Source of the DNA: an uncultured Ectothiorhodospiraceae bacterium
GTDB taxonomy: Bacteria; Pseudomonadota; Gammaproteobacteria; Nitrococcales; Nitrococcaceae
Assembly: GCA_913056385.1 (NCBI GenBank)
Contig: CAJXND010000021.1
Span: 1 to 32,417, forward strand
DNA: 32,417 nt
Reading direction: 5' to 3'
The notes beneath the pieces were generated by a model that worked only from the letters and a program-made list of their open reading frames with translations, was not told the origin of the DNA and did not search any database. Numbering within the stretch: position 1 is the first letter of the stretch; each line of letters opens with the position of its first letter. This document shows, in pieces, positions 15,270-22,516 of this stretch. A program made the translations under genes and the position numbers.

Positions 15270-16333
15270 GGGCGGTCCGCCGCGGATACGGCATCCACGG
15301 GCGGGTAGGTGTCCAGGTCGGCGACGTCGATACGCCGCACCTCAATGCCCGGCCGCATGCGCTGGGCGCCCTCGCTGACCACCTGGTCACCGGGCTCGAG
15401 CGGCCCGTCAACCAGGACCCGATCGCCGTCCCGTGCCACCAGATTCACGCTCGTCCGCTCGGCCCGGCCATCCCGGATCAGCCAGACATAGGCGCCATCA
15501 TCACCCCATTGCAGGGCGGTGGCCGGGATGCCCGAGTGTTCCGGACCGGGCAGGGTAACGTCGACCCGAAAACGCATGCCCGGTCTCAGCCGGTCGGCCG
15601 GATTGGGGACCTCCGCCTCGAGTGCGAATGTCCCGGTGTCCGTGTCAATGCGGCTGTCAACGCGCCGGATCACACCCTCCACCGGCTGACGGAGATTCGA
15701 CCAGGGTCGCATCTCCACCGGGTCCCCACGGGAGAGATCGCCGAAATACCGCTCGGCGAGGCGGAACCGCACGCGCAGGCTGTCGCGGTCATCAATCGTG
15801 GTGACCGCGGTGTTTTCATCGACGCGGGCCCCGGGCTCGATGTCGGTCAGCCCCGTGTGGCCGTCGAAAGGCGCGCGCAGCTCGCGATCCGCCAGATCGA
15901 TCCGGGCGCGTTCCAGATCGAGACGGGCCAGCTCCGCCTCGCGTCGTGCCGAATCGATTGTGGTGGGTGGCACGGCGCCGGAGCCGATGGTTCGTTCGTA
16001 ACGATCCAGGAGTTTTCGGGCATCGGCCAGTTCCACCCGGGCGCTGGCCAGCGCATTGCGCTCGCTCTCGGATTCCAGGGCCAGCAACAGATCACCGGCC
16101 GAGACGCGCTCATCGGCCTCGATGTTGACCGTCTCGACGCGACCCGCGGCATGGGTGAAGAGTGTGACCGAGCGCTCAGCGCGGGATTCGCCCACTGCCT
16201 CGACCCGTTCCTCGATCGCCGCCGTCGCCACCGGGGCGAGCACGACCGGCGCGCCGTCCGGCTGGCCGGAGGCGTGGAGGGGGAGCAGGGCAGCGAGGGC
16301 CAGGAGGCCGGCGCAGGTATACCGGGCGAACAT
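15266..16333 (-). CDS. RND efflux periplasmic adaptor (membrane fusion protein)
   Basis: Links the RND permease to an outer-membrane channel. The 355-residue product has a signal peptide (CAGLLALAALLPLHASG, about 7-23), a barrel-sandwich (lipoyl-like) half TLFTHAAGRVETVNIEADERVSAGDLLLAL (given as positions about 57-86), a coiled-coil hairpin (about 90-150) and the second half LRAPFDGHTGLTDIEPGARV. The beta-barrel and membrane-proximal domains follow. A Cys lies in the signal region, but not in a convincing lipobox. The 4-nt overlap with the permease gene shows co-translation. A TATGCT hexamer ends 6 nt before the ATG with no ribosome binding site, suggesting a leaderless message. Confidence 0.92.
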   Translation of the reverse strand: MFARYTCAGLLALAALLPLHASGQPDGAPVVLAPVATAAIEERVEAVGESRAERSVTLFTHAAGRVETVNIEADERVSAGDLLLALESESERNALASARVELADARKLLDRYERTIGSGAVPPTTIDSARREAELARLDLERARIDLADRELRAPFDGHTGLTDIEPGARVDENTAVTTIDDRDSLRVRFRLAERYFGDLSRGDPVEMRPWSNLRQPVEGVIRRVDSRIDTDTGTFALEAEVPNPADRLRPGMRFRVDVTLPGPEHSGIPATALQWGDDGAYVWLIRDGRAERTSVNLVARDGDRVLVDGPLEPGDQVVSEGAQRMRPGIEVRRIDVADLDTYPPVDAVSAADRP

Positions 16334-16339
16334 TGGCCC

Positions 16340-16368
16340 AGCATACCTGCCACAGCTATCAATATCAG
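16340..16368 (-). promoter_or_regulatory. Candidate promoter of the RND operon
   Basis: On the minus strand CTGATA (16368-16363) and TATGCT (16345-16340) are 17 nt apart and end 6 nt before the adaptor ATG at 16333. The -35 overlaps the stop codon of the DUF2189 gene. Transcription would start at about the A of the ATG. Confidence 0.45.
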
Positions 16369-17141
16369 GGGTTGACCGTCAGCTCCCGGTAGGCATGCCA
16401 GCTGGCATGGGCAACCAACGGCATGGCGACGATCAGGCCGATGAACGCGCTCAACATGCCGAGGGTGACCAGCACAACGATCAGGGCGGCCCAGAGGAGC
16501 ATCACGCCCGGGTTGGCCAGCGTTGCCTTGACGCTGGTGATCGCCGCCGTCACGGGATCGATCGGTCCAGTAATGAGCATGGGCAGGGCGATGGCGCTGA
16601 TCGCGAATACACCGGCGGCCAGTACGGCACCGATGGTGAGGTAGATCGCGATGAAGGCGGGGTCGGCGGCGGCGAGCAGCACATCGGTCCAGCCGCCCTC
16701 GGTGACCGGCAGTGAGGCGCCGTGGAACAGCGCGAAGAGAATCGCCGAGATCCGCTCCCATGACAGCAGCACAAAGGCGAGGAGTACGCCGAACAGTCCG
16801 ATGGACCAGGGGTTGCTCCGCCAGATGGTGGCCGAATCCCGGACCGTGGCAGGCTGACCCGCCTCGCGGCACTGGCTCAGCCGGTAGAGCCCCATGCCGA
16901 GGAACGGGCCGGCGAGGAAGAACCCCGAAACCGCCGCGGAGAGCAGGTGCGGGCGGCTGGTCGTCAGGGTGACCAGGGCATAGCCGACCACGGCAAAGAC
17001 CACACCGTAGCCGAGGCTCGCCAGTGGCATCGCGACCATATCGCGCAGGCCGGCGGCAAGCCAGCGAAACGGCGCGCCGGCGCCAACATGGCGGACCTCG
17101 ATGGGTTGGGGTTGAGACGCGGTAGTGGTGGCTGACTGCAT
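16365..17141 (-). CDS. DUF2189-family polytopic membrane protein
   Basis: A 258-residue membrane protein with about six hydrophobic segments after a polar 25-residue start. The DUF2189-like features are the opening RWLAAGLRDMVAMPLASLGYG, SGFFLAGPFLGMGLYRLSQ, and the end IVAMPLVAHASWHAYRELT. The function of the family is not established. GGGAGGAG lies 7 nt before the ATG. The upstream region holds a perfect TTGAT-N4-ATCAA box centred 39.5 nt before the ATG, and a repeat that can pair with sequence covering the ribosome binding site. Oxygen- or nitric-oxide-dependent control by an FNR/CRP-family regulator is therefore likely, which hints at a role under low oxygen. Confidence 0.85.
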   Translation of the reverse strand: MQSATTTASQPQPIEVRHVGAGAPFRWLAAGLRDMVAMPLASLGYGVVFAVVGYALVTLTTSRPHLLSAAVSGFFLAGPFLGMGLYRLSQCREAGQPATVRDSATIWRSNPWSIGLFGVLLAFVLLSWERISAILFALFHGASLPVTEGGWTDVLLAAADPAFIAIYLTIGAVLAAGVFAISAIALPMLITGPIDPVTAAITSVKATLANPGVMLLWAALIVVLVTLGMLSAFIGLIVAMPLVAHASWHAYRELTVNP

Positions 17142-17173
17142 GATGGACTCCTCCCGACGGCATCTGATCTTTT

Positions 17174-17187
17174 TTGATTTTTATCAA
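17174..17187. promoter_or_regulatory. Perfect FNR/ANR-type box upstream of the DUF2189 gene
   Basis: TTGATTTTTATCAA is TTGAT-N4-ATCAA, identical to the FNR/ANR consensus. Its centre is 39.5 nt before the DUF2189 ATG. It lies in the only strongly AT-rich stretch of the region (17161-17200). The sole gene it can serve by position is the minus-strand DUF2189 gene, since the phasin gene points toward it and ends before it. Whether it activates or represses depends on the transcription start, which I could not place. Confidence 0.7.
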
Positions 17188-17197
17188 TTATTAACGC

Positions 17198-17233
17198 AAA
17201 AAGGCCGTCGGGAATACCCCGACGGCCTTTTTT
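17198..17233 (-). terminator. Rho-independent terminator of the phasin gene
   Basis: A perfect 10-bp stem, GGCCGTCGGG (17203-17212) with CCCGACGGCC (17218-17227), has a 5-nt loop and is flanked by A5 on the left and T6 on the right. Read on the minus strand it is a stem followed by a U tract, 22 nt after the phasin stop. It could also stop transcription on the plus strand. Confidence 0.9.
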
Positions 17234-17254
17234 CCGATCCGGACCGGGCCGGAT

Positions 17255-17623
17255 TTACTTCGTCTGGGCGGTCGCCGCCTCGGAGGCCGTCTTGACGTTG
17301 CTCTCGACGAGCTTGCGCGCCTCGTTGACGAAGTCCTGGTTCATGGCGACAACCTTCTCGGCATCACCCTTCACCCGCTCGCTCATCTCCTTGGCCACCT
17401 TCTGCTGCTCCTCGGCATAGGCCTTGAGGGCCTCGGTGTCCTTGATCTCGAGCGCGGCACGGGCCTGCTTCATGCCGATGTCGGTGTAGGTCTTCGCCGC
17501 TTCCATCTGGGCGTCGATCATCTTCTCGGCATAATCCATGGCCAGCTTGGCGTAGTCACGGGTCGGGCCCATGAGCATCTTCTCGGCCTGCTCGTTAACC
17601 TTGCTGAAAGTCTCGTTCGTCAT
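17255..17623 (-). CDS. Phasin family protein (PHA granule-associated)
   Basis: Phasins are small amphipathic helical proteins that coat polyhydroxyalkanoate granules. From the ATG at 17623 (GGAGG 9 nt upstream) the product is 122 residues. It is almost wholly helical with Ala, Glu, Lys and Met repeats, lacks Cys and Trp, and matches the Phasin_2-like pattern: KVNEQAEKMLMGPTRDYAKL, MEAAKTYTDIGMKQARAAL, VAKEMSERVKGDAEKVV. A longer frame from 17692 covers the promoter and is rejected. The gene has a strong sigma70-type promoter with two operator-like repeats and its own terminator, consistent with a highly expressed, tightly controlled single gene. No PHA synthase gene is in the window. Confidence 0.9.
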   Translation of the reverse strand: MTNETFSKVNEQAEKMLMGPTRDYAKLAMDYAEKMIDAQMEAAKTYTDIGMKQARAALEIKDTEALKAYAEEQQKVAKEMSERVKGDAEKVVAMNQDFVNEARKLVESNVKTASEAATAQTK

Positions 17624-17674
17624 GGCGTCATTCCTCCGTTCATCGTGTCGATCCAAGACGCAGTGACGTCTTGT

Positions 17675-17710
17675 TGCGGTGCAATATATCAAGCATTTTG
17701 GTGCGATGCA
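17675..17710. promoter_or_regulatory. Two TGC-N3-GCA operator-like repeats on the phasin promoter
   Basis: TGCGGTGCA (17675-17683, extended to TTGC-GGT-GCAA at 17674-17684) and TGCGATGCA (17702-17710) are both perfect TGC-N3-GCA inverted repeats with centres 27 bp apart. One covers the start region and edge of the -10, the other covers the -35. The layout suits repression by a PhaR-type regulator, whose known sites include TGC/GCA inverted repeats; the assignment is inference. Confidence 0.5.
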
Positions 17711-17711
17711 A
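17683..17711 (-). promoter_or_regulatory. Sigma70-type promoter of the phasin gene
   Basis: On the minus strand TTGCAT (17711-17706) and TATATT (17688-17683) are separated by exactly 17 nt. Transcription would start near 17676, giving a leader of about 53 nt. This is one of the two best-scoring promoters by eye in the window. Confidence 0.7.
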
Positions 17712-17735
17712 CAAAAATCCTCTGCGCCCGCTTTT

Positions 17736-17744
17736 TGTTATCCT
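17736..17744 (+). promoter_or_regulatory. Extended -10 promoter candidate for the MscS-type channel
   Basis: TGTTATCCT fits TG-N-TATCCT. It lies 61 nt before the ATG at 17806, back to back with the phasin promoter. No convincing -35 is visible. Confidence 0.4.
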
Positions 17745-17805
17745 GCCGCGGTTTACGGCATCTGATGATCAGCCGAACGACTGAATTCAACCGAGAGGAC
17801 GAGGC

Positions 17806-19785
17806 ATGACGGAAAACCAGTGGCCCGAGATCGCCGGGCAGCTCGATCAGTGGCGCAGCGCACTGTTCGAGTGGCTGTCGCGGCTCGCCGGGGAACTCCC
17901 GGCCCTGCCAGCGATGCTCGCACCGCTGGCGGATCCCGTTCAGGCACTGGCCGCCCTCAGGCTTCTCGCCCTGATTATCCTCGTCCTCGGCCTCCAGCGC
18001 GCCCTGCGTGGTCGGGGGGGCCCGCTGATCGATCGGCTGGCAATCTGGCAGGGCACCGGCGGGGCAGGGTTCGGGCCGCTGCGCGGAGCGACGGTGATTG
18101 TCGCGGCCATCGGGATTCACGCGGTCAAGATCGCCGTCACTGCCGCCGTCGCCTACGGCGCGGTGCTGGTGGGTCTGGTCCCGGCACCGGCCTGGTCGAC
18201 GGCGGCCAGCCAGTTCGCGCTGGCCTTCGTGATCGCCGAGATCGGCAGGCTCGCGCTCAATGCCTTCCTCGAGCCGCGCGCCGGCTCCGCGCGGGTCCTG
18301 CCGATGGACGATGCCATGGCAACGCAGTGGGAATCCCGCCTGTCCGGGCTGATCCGTGCCGGTGCCTACGGTCTGGTCTTTGCGGTGCCGGGTATCGCCC
18401 TGCAAGCCCCGGCGCTTGCCGAGCTCGCTCAACTGGTGGTCGTCGTCATCGTCCTGCTGGGTGTCCTCAAGGCCATCCGGGATGCCCGGGCACCGGTCCG
18501 CGCCTGGCTCCTCGCCCAGGGCCATCATCGCGGGGGGCTTTTCCTCCGGCCCATGACACGGGTGCTCGCGCCGGTCTGGCATGTCCTTGCCGGGCTCTAC
18601 AGCATCGCGATGGCGTTTCTGCTGGTGGCGACACCGGCCTCAGTGCTGCAGTTCACCGTTGCGGCCAGCGCCATGAGCGTTGTTATCCTCCTCATTGCCG
18701 GATTCCTGGGACACTGGTTGAGCAGCCTCGCCCAGGTGGGCCGCTATCTCCCCGCCACGGTCCGCACGCGCATGCCGATGCTGCAGGCACGGCTCAATCA
18801 TTGGCTGCCAAAACTGCTCGGCGCGGTTCATCTTCTGCTGGCGGTGGTTGCGCTTGCCCTGATCGCGGACGCCTGGCAACTCATCGATCTGGGAACGTGG
18901 CTTGAGAGCAACGCCGGCGAGACCGTCATGGGCGCGGTGGGTGCACTACTTGGCATCAGCGTGCTTGCCACCGGTGTCTGGATTCTGGCCGCCAGCTGGA
19001 TCGAGGATCGGCTCAACCCGGATACCGGCAGCGGGGCGCCGGGGGCGCGGGAGAAGACCCTGCTTGCGCTGTTCCGCAGCGCTGTCGCCATCGCCATCGT
19101 GACACTGGCCGGCATGGTGGCGCTTGCTGAAATCGGCATCAACATCGGTCCGCTGATCGCCGGCGCCGGCGTGATCGGCCTGGCCGTCGGCTTCGGCGCC
19201 CAGAAGCTCGTCCAGGACATCATCACCGGTGTCTTCATCCAGCTCGAGGATGCCATCCATACCGATGACTTCATCACCGCGGCGGGAATCAGCGGGACCG
19301 TGGAACGGCTCAGCATCCGCTCCGTCGGCCTGCGCGATCTCTCCGGGACGTTGCATATCGTGCCGTTCTCCTCGGTGGATACCGTGTCGAACTACACCCG
19401 CGATTTCGGCTACCACCTCGGGGTCTACGAGGTGGCCTATCGCGAGAATATCGGCGACGTGGTCGAGCATCTCCAGCTCGCGTACGAGCGACTCACCGGG
19501 GATGGCGATATCGCACCGGAGGTGACGGGGCCGCTCGAGGTGGATGGTGTCACGGCGCTGGCGGAGAGCTCGGTGAAAGTACGGGTCCGCATCCGCACCA
19601 CCGCCGGCATGCAGTGGGCCGTGGGCCGGTCGTACAACCGTTATGTCAAGGAAGTCTTCGACAAGGCGGGCATCTCCATACCGTTCCCGCACATGACGCT
19701 TTATTTCGGGGAGGACAAGGCCGGTAACGCGCCGCCGGCCCATGTTGCCCTGACGCATGAGAGCAAACCGACGAAGGAGGCCTGA
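17806..19785 (+). CDS. Large MscS-family mechanosensitive channel
   Basis: MscS-type channels open under membrane tension and release solutes during osmotic downshock. The 659-residue product has many N-terminal transmembrane segments (about ten between residues 45 and 440), then the MscS core. The pore helix region INIGPLIAGAGVIGLAVGFG (about 446-465) is followed by GAQKLVQDIITGVFIQLED and the beta domain with GTVERLSIRSVGLRD and HIVPFSSVDTVSNYTRD. The C-terminal alpha/beta part ends near PFPHMTLYFGE. The length and extra helices are closer to E. coli YbiO-type proteins than to MscS itself. The ATG at 17806 has GAGGACGAGG upstream. A CocE-type hydrolase follows after 5 nt, probably in the same operon. 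Confidence 0.92.
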   Translation: MTENQWPEIAGQLDQWRSALFEWLSRLAGELPALPAMLAPLADPVQALAALRLLALIILVLGLQRALRGRGGPLIDRLAIWQGTGGAGFGPLRGATVIVAAIGIHAVKIAVTAAVAYGAVLVGLVPAPAWSTAASQFALAFVIAEIGRLALNAFLEPRAGSARVLPMDDAMATQWESRLSGLIRAGAYGLVFAVPGIALQAPALAELAQLVVVVIVLLGVLKAIRDARAPVRAWLLAQGHHRGGLFLRPMTRVLAPVWHVLAGLYSIAMAFLLVATPASVLQFTVAASAMSVVILLIAGFLGHWLSSLAQVGRYLPATVRTRMPMLQARLNHWLPKLLGAVHLLLAVVALALIADAWQLIDLGTWLESNAGETVMGAVGALLGISVLATGVWILAASWIEDRLNPDTGSGAPGAREKTLLALFRSAVAIAIVTLAGMVALAEIGINIGPLIAGAGVIGLAVGFGAQKLVQDIITGVFIQLEDAIHTDDFITAAGISGTVERLSIRSVGLRDLSGTLHIVPFSSVDTVSNYTRDFGYHLGVYEVAYRENIGDVVEHLQLAYERLTGDGDIAPEVTGPLEVDGVTALAESSVKVRVRIRTTAGMQWAVGRSYNRYVKEVFDKAGISIPFPHMTLYFGEDKAGNAPPAHVALTHESKPTKEA

Positions 19786-19790
19786 GAGCA

Positions 19791-21782
19791 GTGCGCATTG
19801 AAGAGGACGTCCGCATCCCGATGGCCGATGGCGTCGAGCTTTCGGCCAGGATATGGCGACCCGACGATGCCGGCGAGAAGCCGGTGCCGGCCATTCTCGA
19901 GTACATCCCCTATCGAAAACGGGATCATACGAGGGCCCGCGATGAGACCCTGCACCGCTGGTTCGCCGAACATGGCTACGCCGGCGTCCGGGTCGACCTG
20001 CGCGGCAGTGGCGAGTCGGAGGGGGTGCTGACCGACGAGTACTGCCAGCAGGAGCTGGACGACGGCTACGCGGTCATCGAGTGGCTGGCCCGGCAGGACT
20101 GGTGCGATGGCGGTGTCGGCATGATCGGCATCTCCTGGGGCGGATTCAACGGCCTGCAGATCGCGGCCATGCAGCCCCCGGCGCTGAAGGCCGTGGTGAC
20201 GGTCTGTTCCACCGACGATCGCTATGCCGATGACGTCCACTACATGGGCGGCTGCCTGCTCGGCGACAATCTGTCCTGGGCGTCGGTCATGTTCGCCTAT
20301 AACAGCATGCCACCCGATCCGGTCCTCCGGGGCGAGCACTGGCGCACGCTCTGGCATCAGCGCCTGGAGGCGAACGAGCCCTGGATCATTGAATGGCTCG
20401 AGCATCAGCGTCGTGACGACTACTGGCGGCATGGGTCCGTCTGCGAGGACTACAGCGCCATCCAGTGCCCCGTCATGGCGGTGAGCGGCTGGGCTGATGG
20501 CTATACCGATGCCGTCTTCCGCCTGCTCAGGAACCTCAACGTCCAGCGCCAGGGGCTGGTCGGTCCCTGGAGCCACAAGTATCCCCACCAGGGCGTGCCC
20601 GGGCCCGCCATCGCCTTCCAGCAGGAGACCAAGCGCTGGTGGGATCAGTGGCTCAAGGGCGAGGAGACCGGGATCATGAATGAGCCCATGCTGCGCGCCT
20701 GGGTCCAGGAGGCGGCCGAGCCGGCCACCCGCTACCGGCATCGCCCCGGTCGCTGGGTGGGGGAGGCGGAGTGGCCTTCGCCTACGGTATCGCAGCAGAC
20801 ACTCTACCCGGCGAGGGGCAGTCACCTGCATCATGAGCCGATGTCTGCGGAAGAGGCGCCCTTCATTCTCCAGTCACCCCTCAGCCTGGGCCTGTTCGCC
20901 GGCAAATGGTGCAGTTACGCCGCGGGGCCGGATCTGCCCTACGACCAGCGCGAGGAGGATGGCGGTGCGCTGGTGTTCGAGACCGATCCGCTCGAGGCGC
21001 CGCTGGAATTGCTGGGCGCGCCGATCCTGCGGCTGCGTTTCCGGGTCGATCGCCCGGTGGCTCAGGTGGCCGCCCGGCTCTCCGATGTCGCCATCGACGG
21101 CAAGGCGACGCGCGTCACGTACGGAGTCCTCAACCTCAATCACCATGCAGGCCATGATCAGCCCCGAGAGCTGGTGCCCGGCGAGGAGTACGAGGTCAGG
21201 CTCGAACTCAACGACCTAGGGCATCGGTTTACCGCTGGCCATCGGCTGCGCCTCTCGCTGTCGACCTCCTACTGGCCGCTCGCGTGGCCTTCGCCGGAGC
21301 CGGTCTGCCTGCAGGTCATCGGCGCGGGAACCGCCCTGGATCTTCCAGTGCGGACCCCCACCGAGCTGGATGCGGAGGTCGCGTTTGCCGCACCGGACTA
21401 CGACGAGCCCGTGGACGTGGTGCAGAAGCGGGCCCCCGAGCACCGATGGCGGGTTCATCGCGACCTCGAGACGTCGGCCTCGGAGCTGGAGGTCATCATG
21501 GATGAGGGCGCCAAGGCCATTGAGGATGTCGACCTGGTGATGCGGGACCGGACCTGGGAGTCCTATCGCTCGGTGGGCGATGATTTCGGGAGCATCGAGG
21601 GCGAGGTGGTCGCCCATCGGAGCCTTCGCCGCGATGACTGGCACGTCCAGACCCGGACGCGCACGCTGCTGCGGGCGGATACCGAGGCCTTCCATGTCTC
21701 CGCCGAACTGGATGCCTGGGAGGACGGCGAGCGGGTCTTCTCCCGCAACTGGCAGCGGCGCATCCCGCGCCGGTGTGTCTAG
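19791..21782 (+). CDS. CocE/NonD-family hydrolase (X-Pro dipeptidyl-peptidase fold)
   Basis: An alpha/beta hydrolase that cleaves an ester or amide (family members include cocaine esterase, glutaryl-7-ACA acylase and X-Pro peptidase). The 663-residue product has the nucleophile motif GISWGGFNG (Ser115), the acid in SGWADGYTD (about Asp236) and His262 in GPWSHKYPH, so the triad looks complete. The C-terminal jelly-roll domain (about 350-535) includes DPLEAPLELLGAPILRLRF and HRFTAGHRLRLSLS. About 120 more residues follow it, an extra domain not needed for the core fold. The GTG at 19791 has AAGGAGG 10 nt upstream. No signal peptide, so it is cytoplasmic. The link to the upstream channel is unexplained. 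The stop overlaps trmO by 4 nt on the other strand. Confidence 0.9.
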   Translation: MRIEEDVRIPMADGVELSARIWRPDDAGEKPVPAILEYIPYRKRDHTRARDETLHRWFAEHGYAGVRVDLRGSGESEGVLTDEYCQQELDDGYAVIEWLARQDWCDGGVGMIGISWGGFNGLQIAAMQPPALKAVVTVCSTDDRYADDVHYMGGCLLGDNLSWASVMFAYNSMPPDPVLRGEHWRTLWHQRLEANEPWIIEWLEHQRRDDYWRHGSVCEDYSAIQCPVMAVSGWADGYTDAVFRLLRNLNVQRQGLVGPWSHKYPHQGVPGPAIAFQQETKRWWDQWLKGEETGIMNEPMLRAWVQEAAEPATRYRHRPGRWVGEAEWPSPTVSQQTLYPARGSHLHHEPMSAEEAPFILQSPLSLGLFAGKWCSYAAGPDLPYDQREEDGGALVFETDPLEAPLELLGAPILRLRFRVDRPVAQVAARLSDVAIDGKATRVTYGVLNLNHHAGHDQPRELVPGEEYEVRLELNDLGHRFTAGHRLRLSLSTSYWPLAWPSPEPVCLQVIGAGTALDLPVRTPTELDAEVAFAAPDYDEPVDVVQKRAPEHRWRVHRDLETSASELEVIMDEGAKAIEDVDLVMRDRTWESYRSVGDDFGSIEGEVVAHRSLRRDDWHVQTRTRTLLRADTEAFHVSAELDAWEDGERVFSRNWQRRIPRRCV

Positions 21783-22486
21783 GGCGTGTCCCGATCCTCG
21801 CCGGTCGCCGGTGCCACTGCGGTGATGCGCGCGGTCGTGCCGTCGGCCTCCCAGGTTACCTCGTGGCCGAGCAGGCGCATGCCATACCGCGCTTCGCCGC
21901 CGCCGCGCTGGTAGGCCGGGCGGGGATCGGCGGCCACGGTCTGCTCGATCAGGGCGGCGACCTGCGGTGAGGCGTCCGTGAGCGCGGCGCGGGCCGCCGG
22001 ACTCCAGCTGACGGCGATGGTCTCCGGCGGGCCCTCGAACCCGACCGGCGGGCGGGCATCGGGAATCGCCTCGATGGCGGGCATGTAGGGCTTGATGTCA
22101 TAGACCGGCGTGCCGTCCAGGAGGTCCTGGCCACTGATGGCGAGGCCGCGGGTCGGTTCGTCGATCAGTCCCTCGAGGCGGACCAGCGAGAGACCCAGCC
22201 CATTGGGTCGGAAGGGCGAACGGGTGGCAAACACCCCGTAGCGCTGGTTGCCCCCCAGTCGGGGCGGGCGCACGGTGGGCCGCCATTCGCTGTTGTCGAT
22301 GGCATGGAAGCCGAAGATGAGCCAGACGTGGCTACAGCCCCGCAGCCCGCGCAGTGCATCGGGATCGTCATAGGGCGGGTTGAGCAGGACCTCGGCCGTG
22401 GCCGCCGGTACGAGGCCGGGCTGCCGGGGGATTCCGAACCGGGCCTCGAAGTCGCTGCGGATGGTGGCAATCGGCTCGATATCCAT
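21779..22486 (-). CDS. trmO: tRNA (N6-threonylcarbamoyladenosine37-N6)-methyltransferase TrmO
   Basis: TrmO methylates t6A at position 37 of tRNA-Thr (m6t6A), using S-adenosylmethionine, and has an unusual beta-barrel (UPF0066/TsaA) fold. The 235-residue product begins MDIEPIATIRSDFEARFGIP and has the signatures PYDDPDALRGLRGCSHVWLI, FATRSPFRPNGLGLSLVRLEG and GQDLLDGTPVYDIKPYMP. A C-terminal extension with EARYGMRLLGHEVTW matches the E. coli-type length. The frame stays open far upstream (to 23407), but that part is antisense to cysM, and the family start is at 22486. The start has no ribosome binding site and TATAAT ends 6 nt before it. Confidence 0.92.
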   Translation of the reverse strand: MDIEPIATIRSDFEARFGIPRQPGLVPAATAEVLLNPPYDDPDALRGLRGCSHVWLIFGFHAIDNSEWRPTVRPPRLGGNQRYGVFATRSPFRPNGLGLSLVRLEGLIDEPTRGLAISGQDLLDGTPVYDIKPYMPAIEAIPDARPPVGFEGPPETIAVSWSPAARAALTDASPQVAALIEQTVAADPRPAYQRGGGEARYGMRLLGHEVTWEADGTTARITAVAPATGEDRDTP

Positions 22487-22492
22487 ACCGCG

Positions 22493-22510
22493 ATTATACT
22501 GCGTTACAAT
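22493..22510. promoter_or_regulatory. Overlapping divergent -10 elements of trmO and cysM
   Basis: The whole trmO-cysM gap is 30 nt. It contains a perfect TATAAT on the minus strand (22498-22493), ending 6 nt before the trmO ATG. On the plus strand TATACT (22495-22500) shares four bases with it, and TACAAT (22505-22510) ends 6 nt before the cysM ATG. -35 elements would lie inside the opposite gene and are weak. Confidence 0.5.
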
Positions 22511-22516
22511 TTTGAC

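Noticed and set aside
13614-15308. 564-codon open frame on the plus strand opposite the RND permease
   Set aside because: Composition is extreme in Asp, Gly, Arg and His, it has no recognisable domain, and it mirrors the codon structure of the real gene.
19701-20834. 377-codon open frame opposite the CocE-type hydrolase
   Set aside because: Antisense to the complete catalytic triad region of a clear gene, with no motif of its own.
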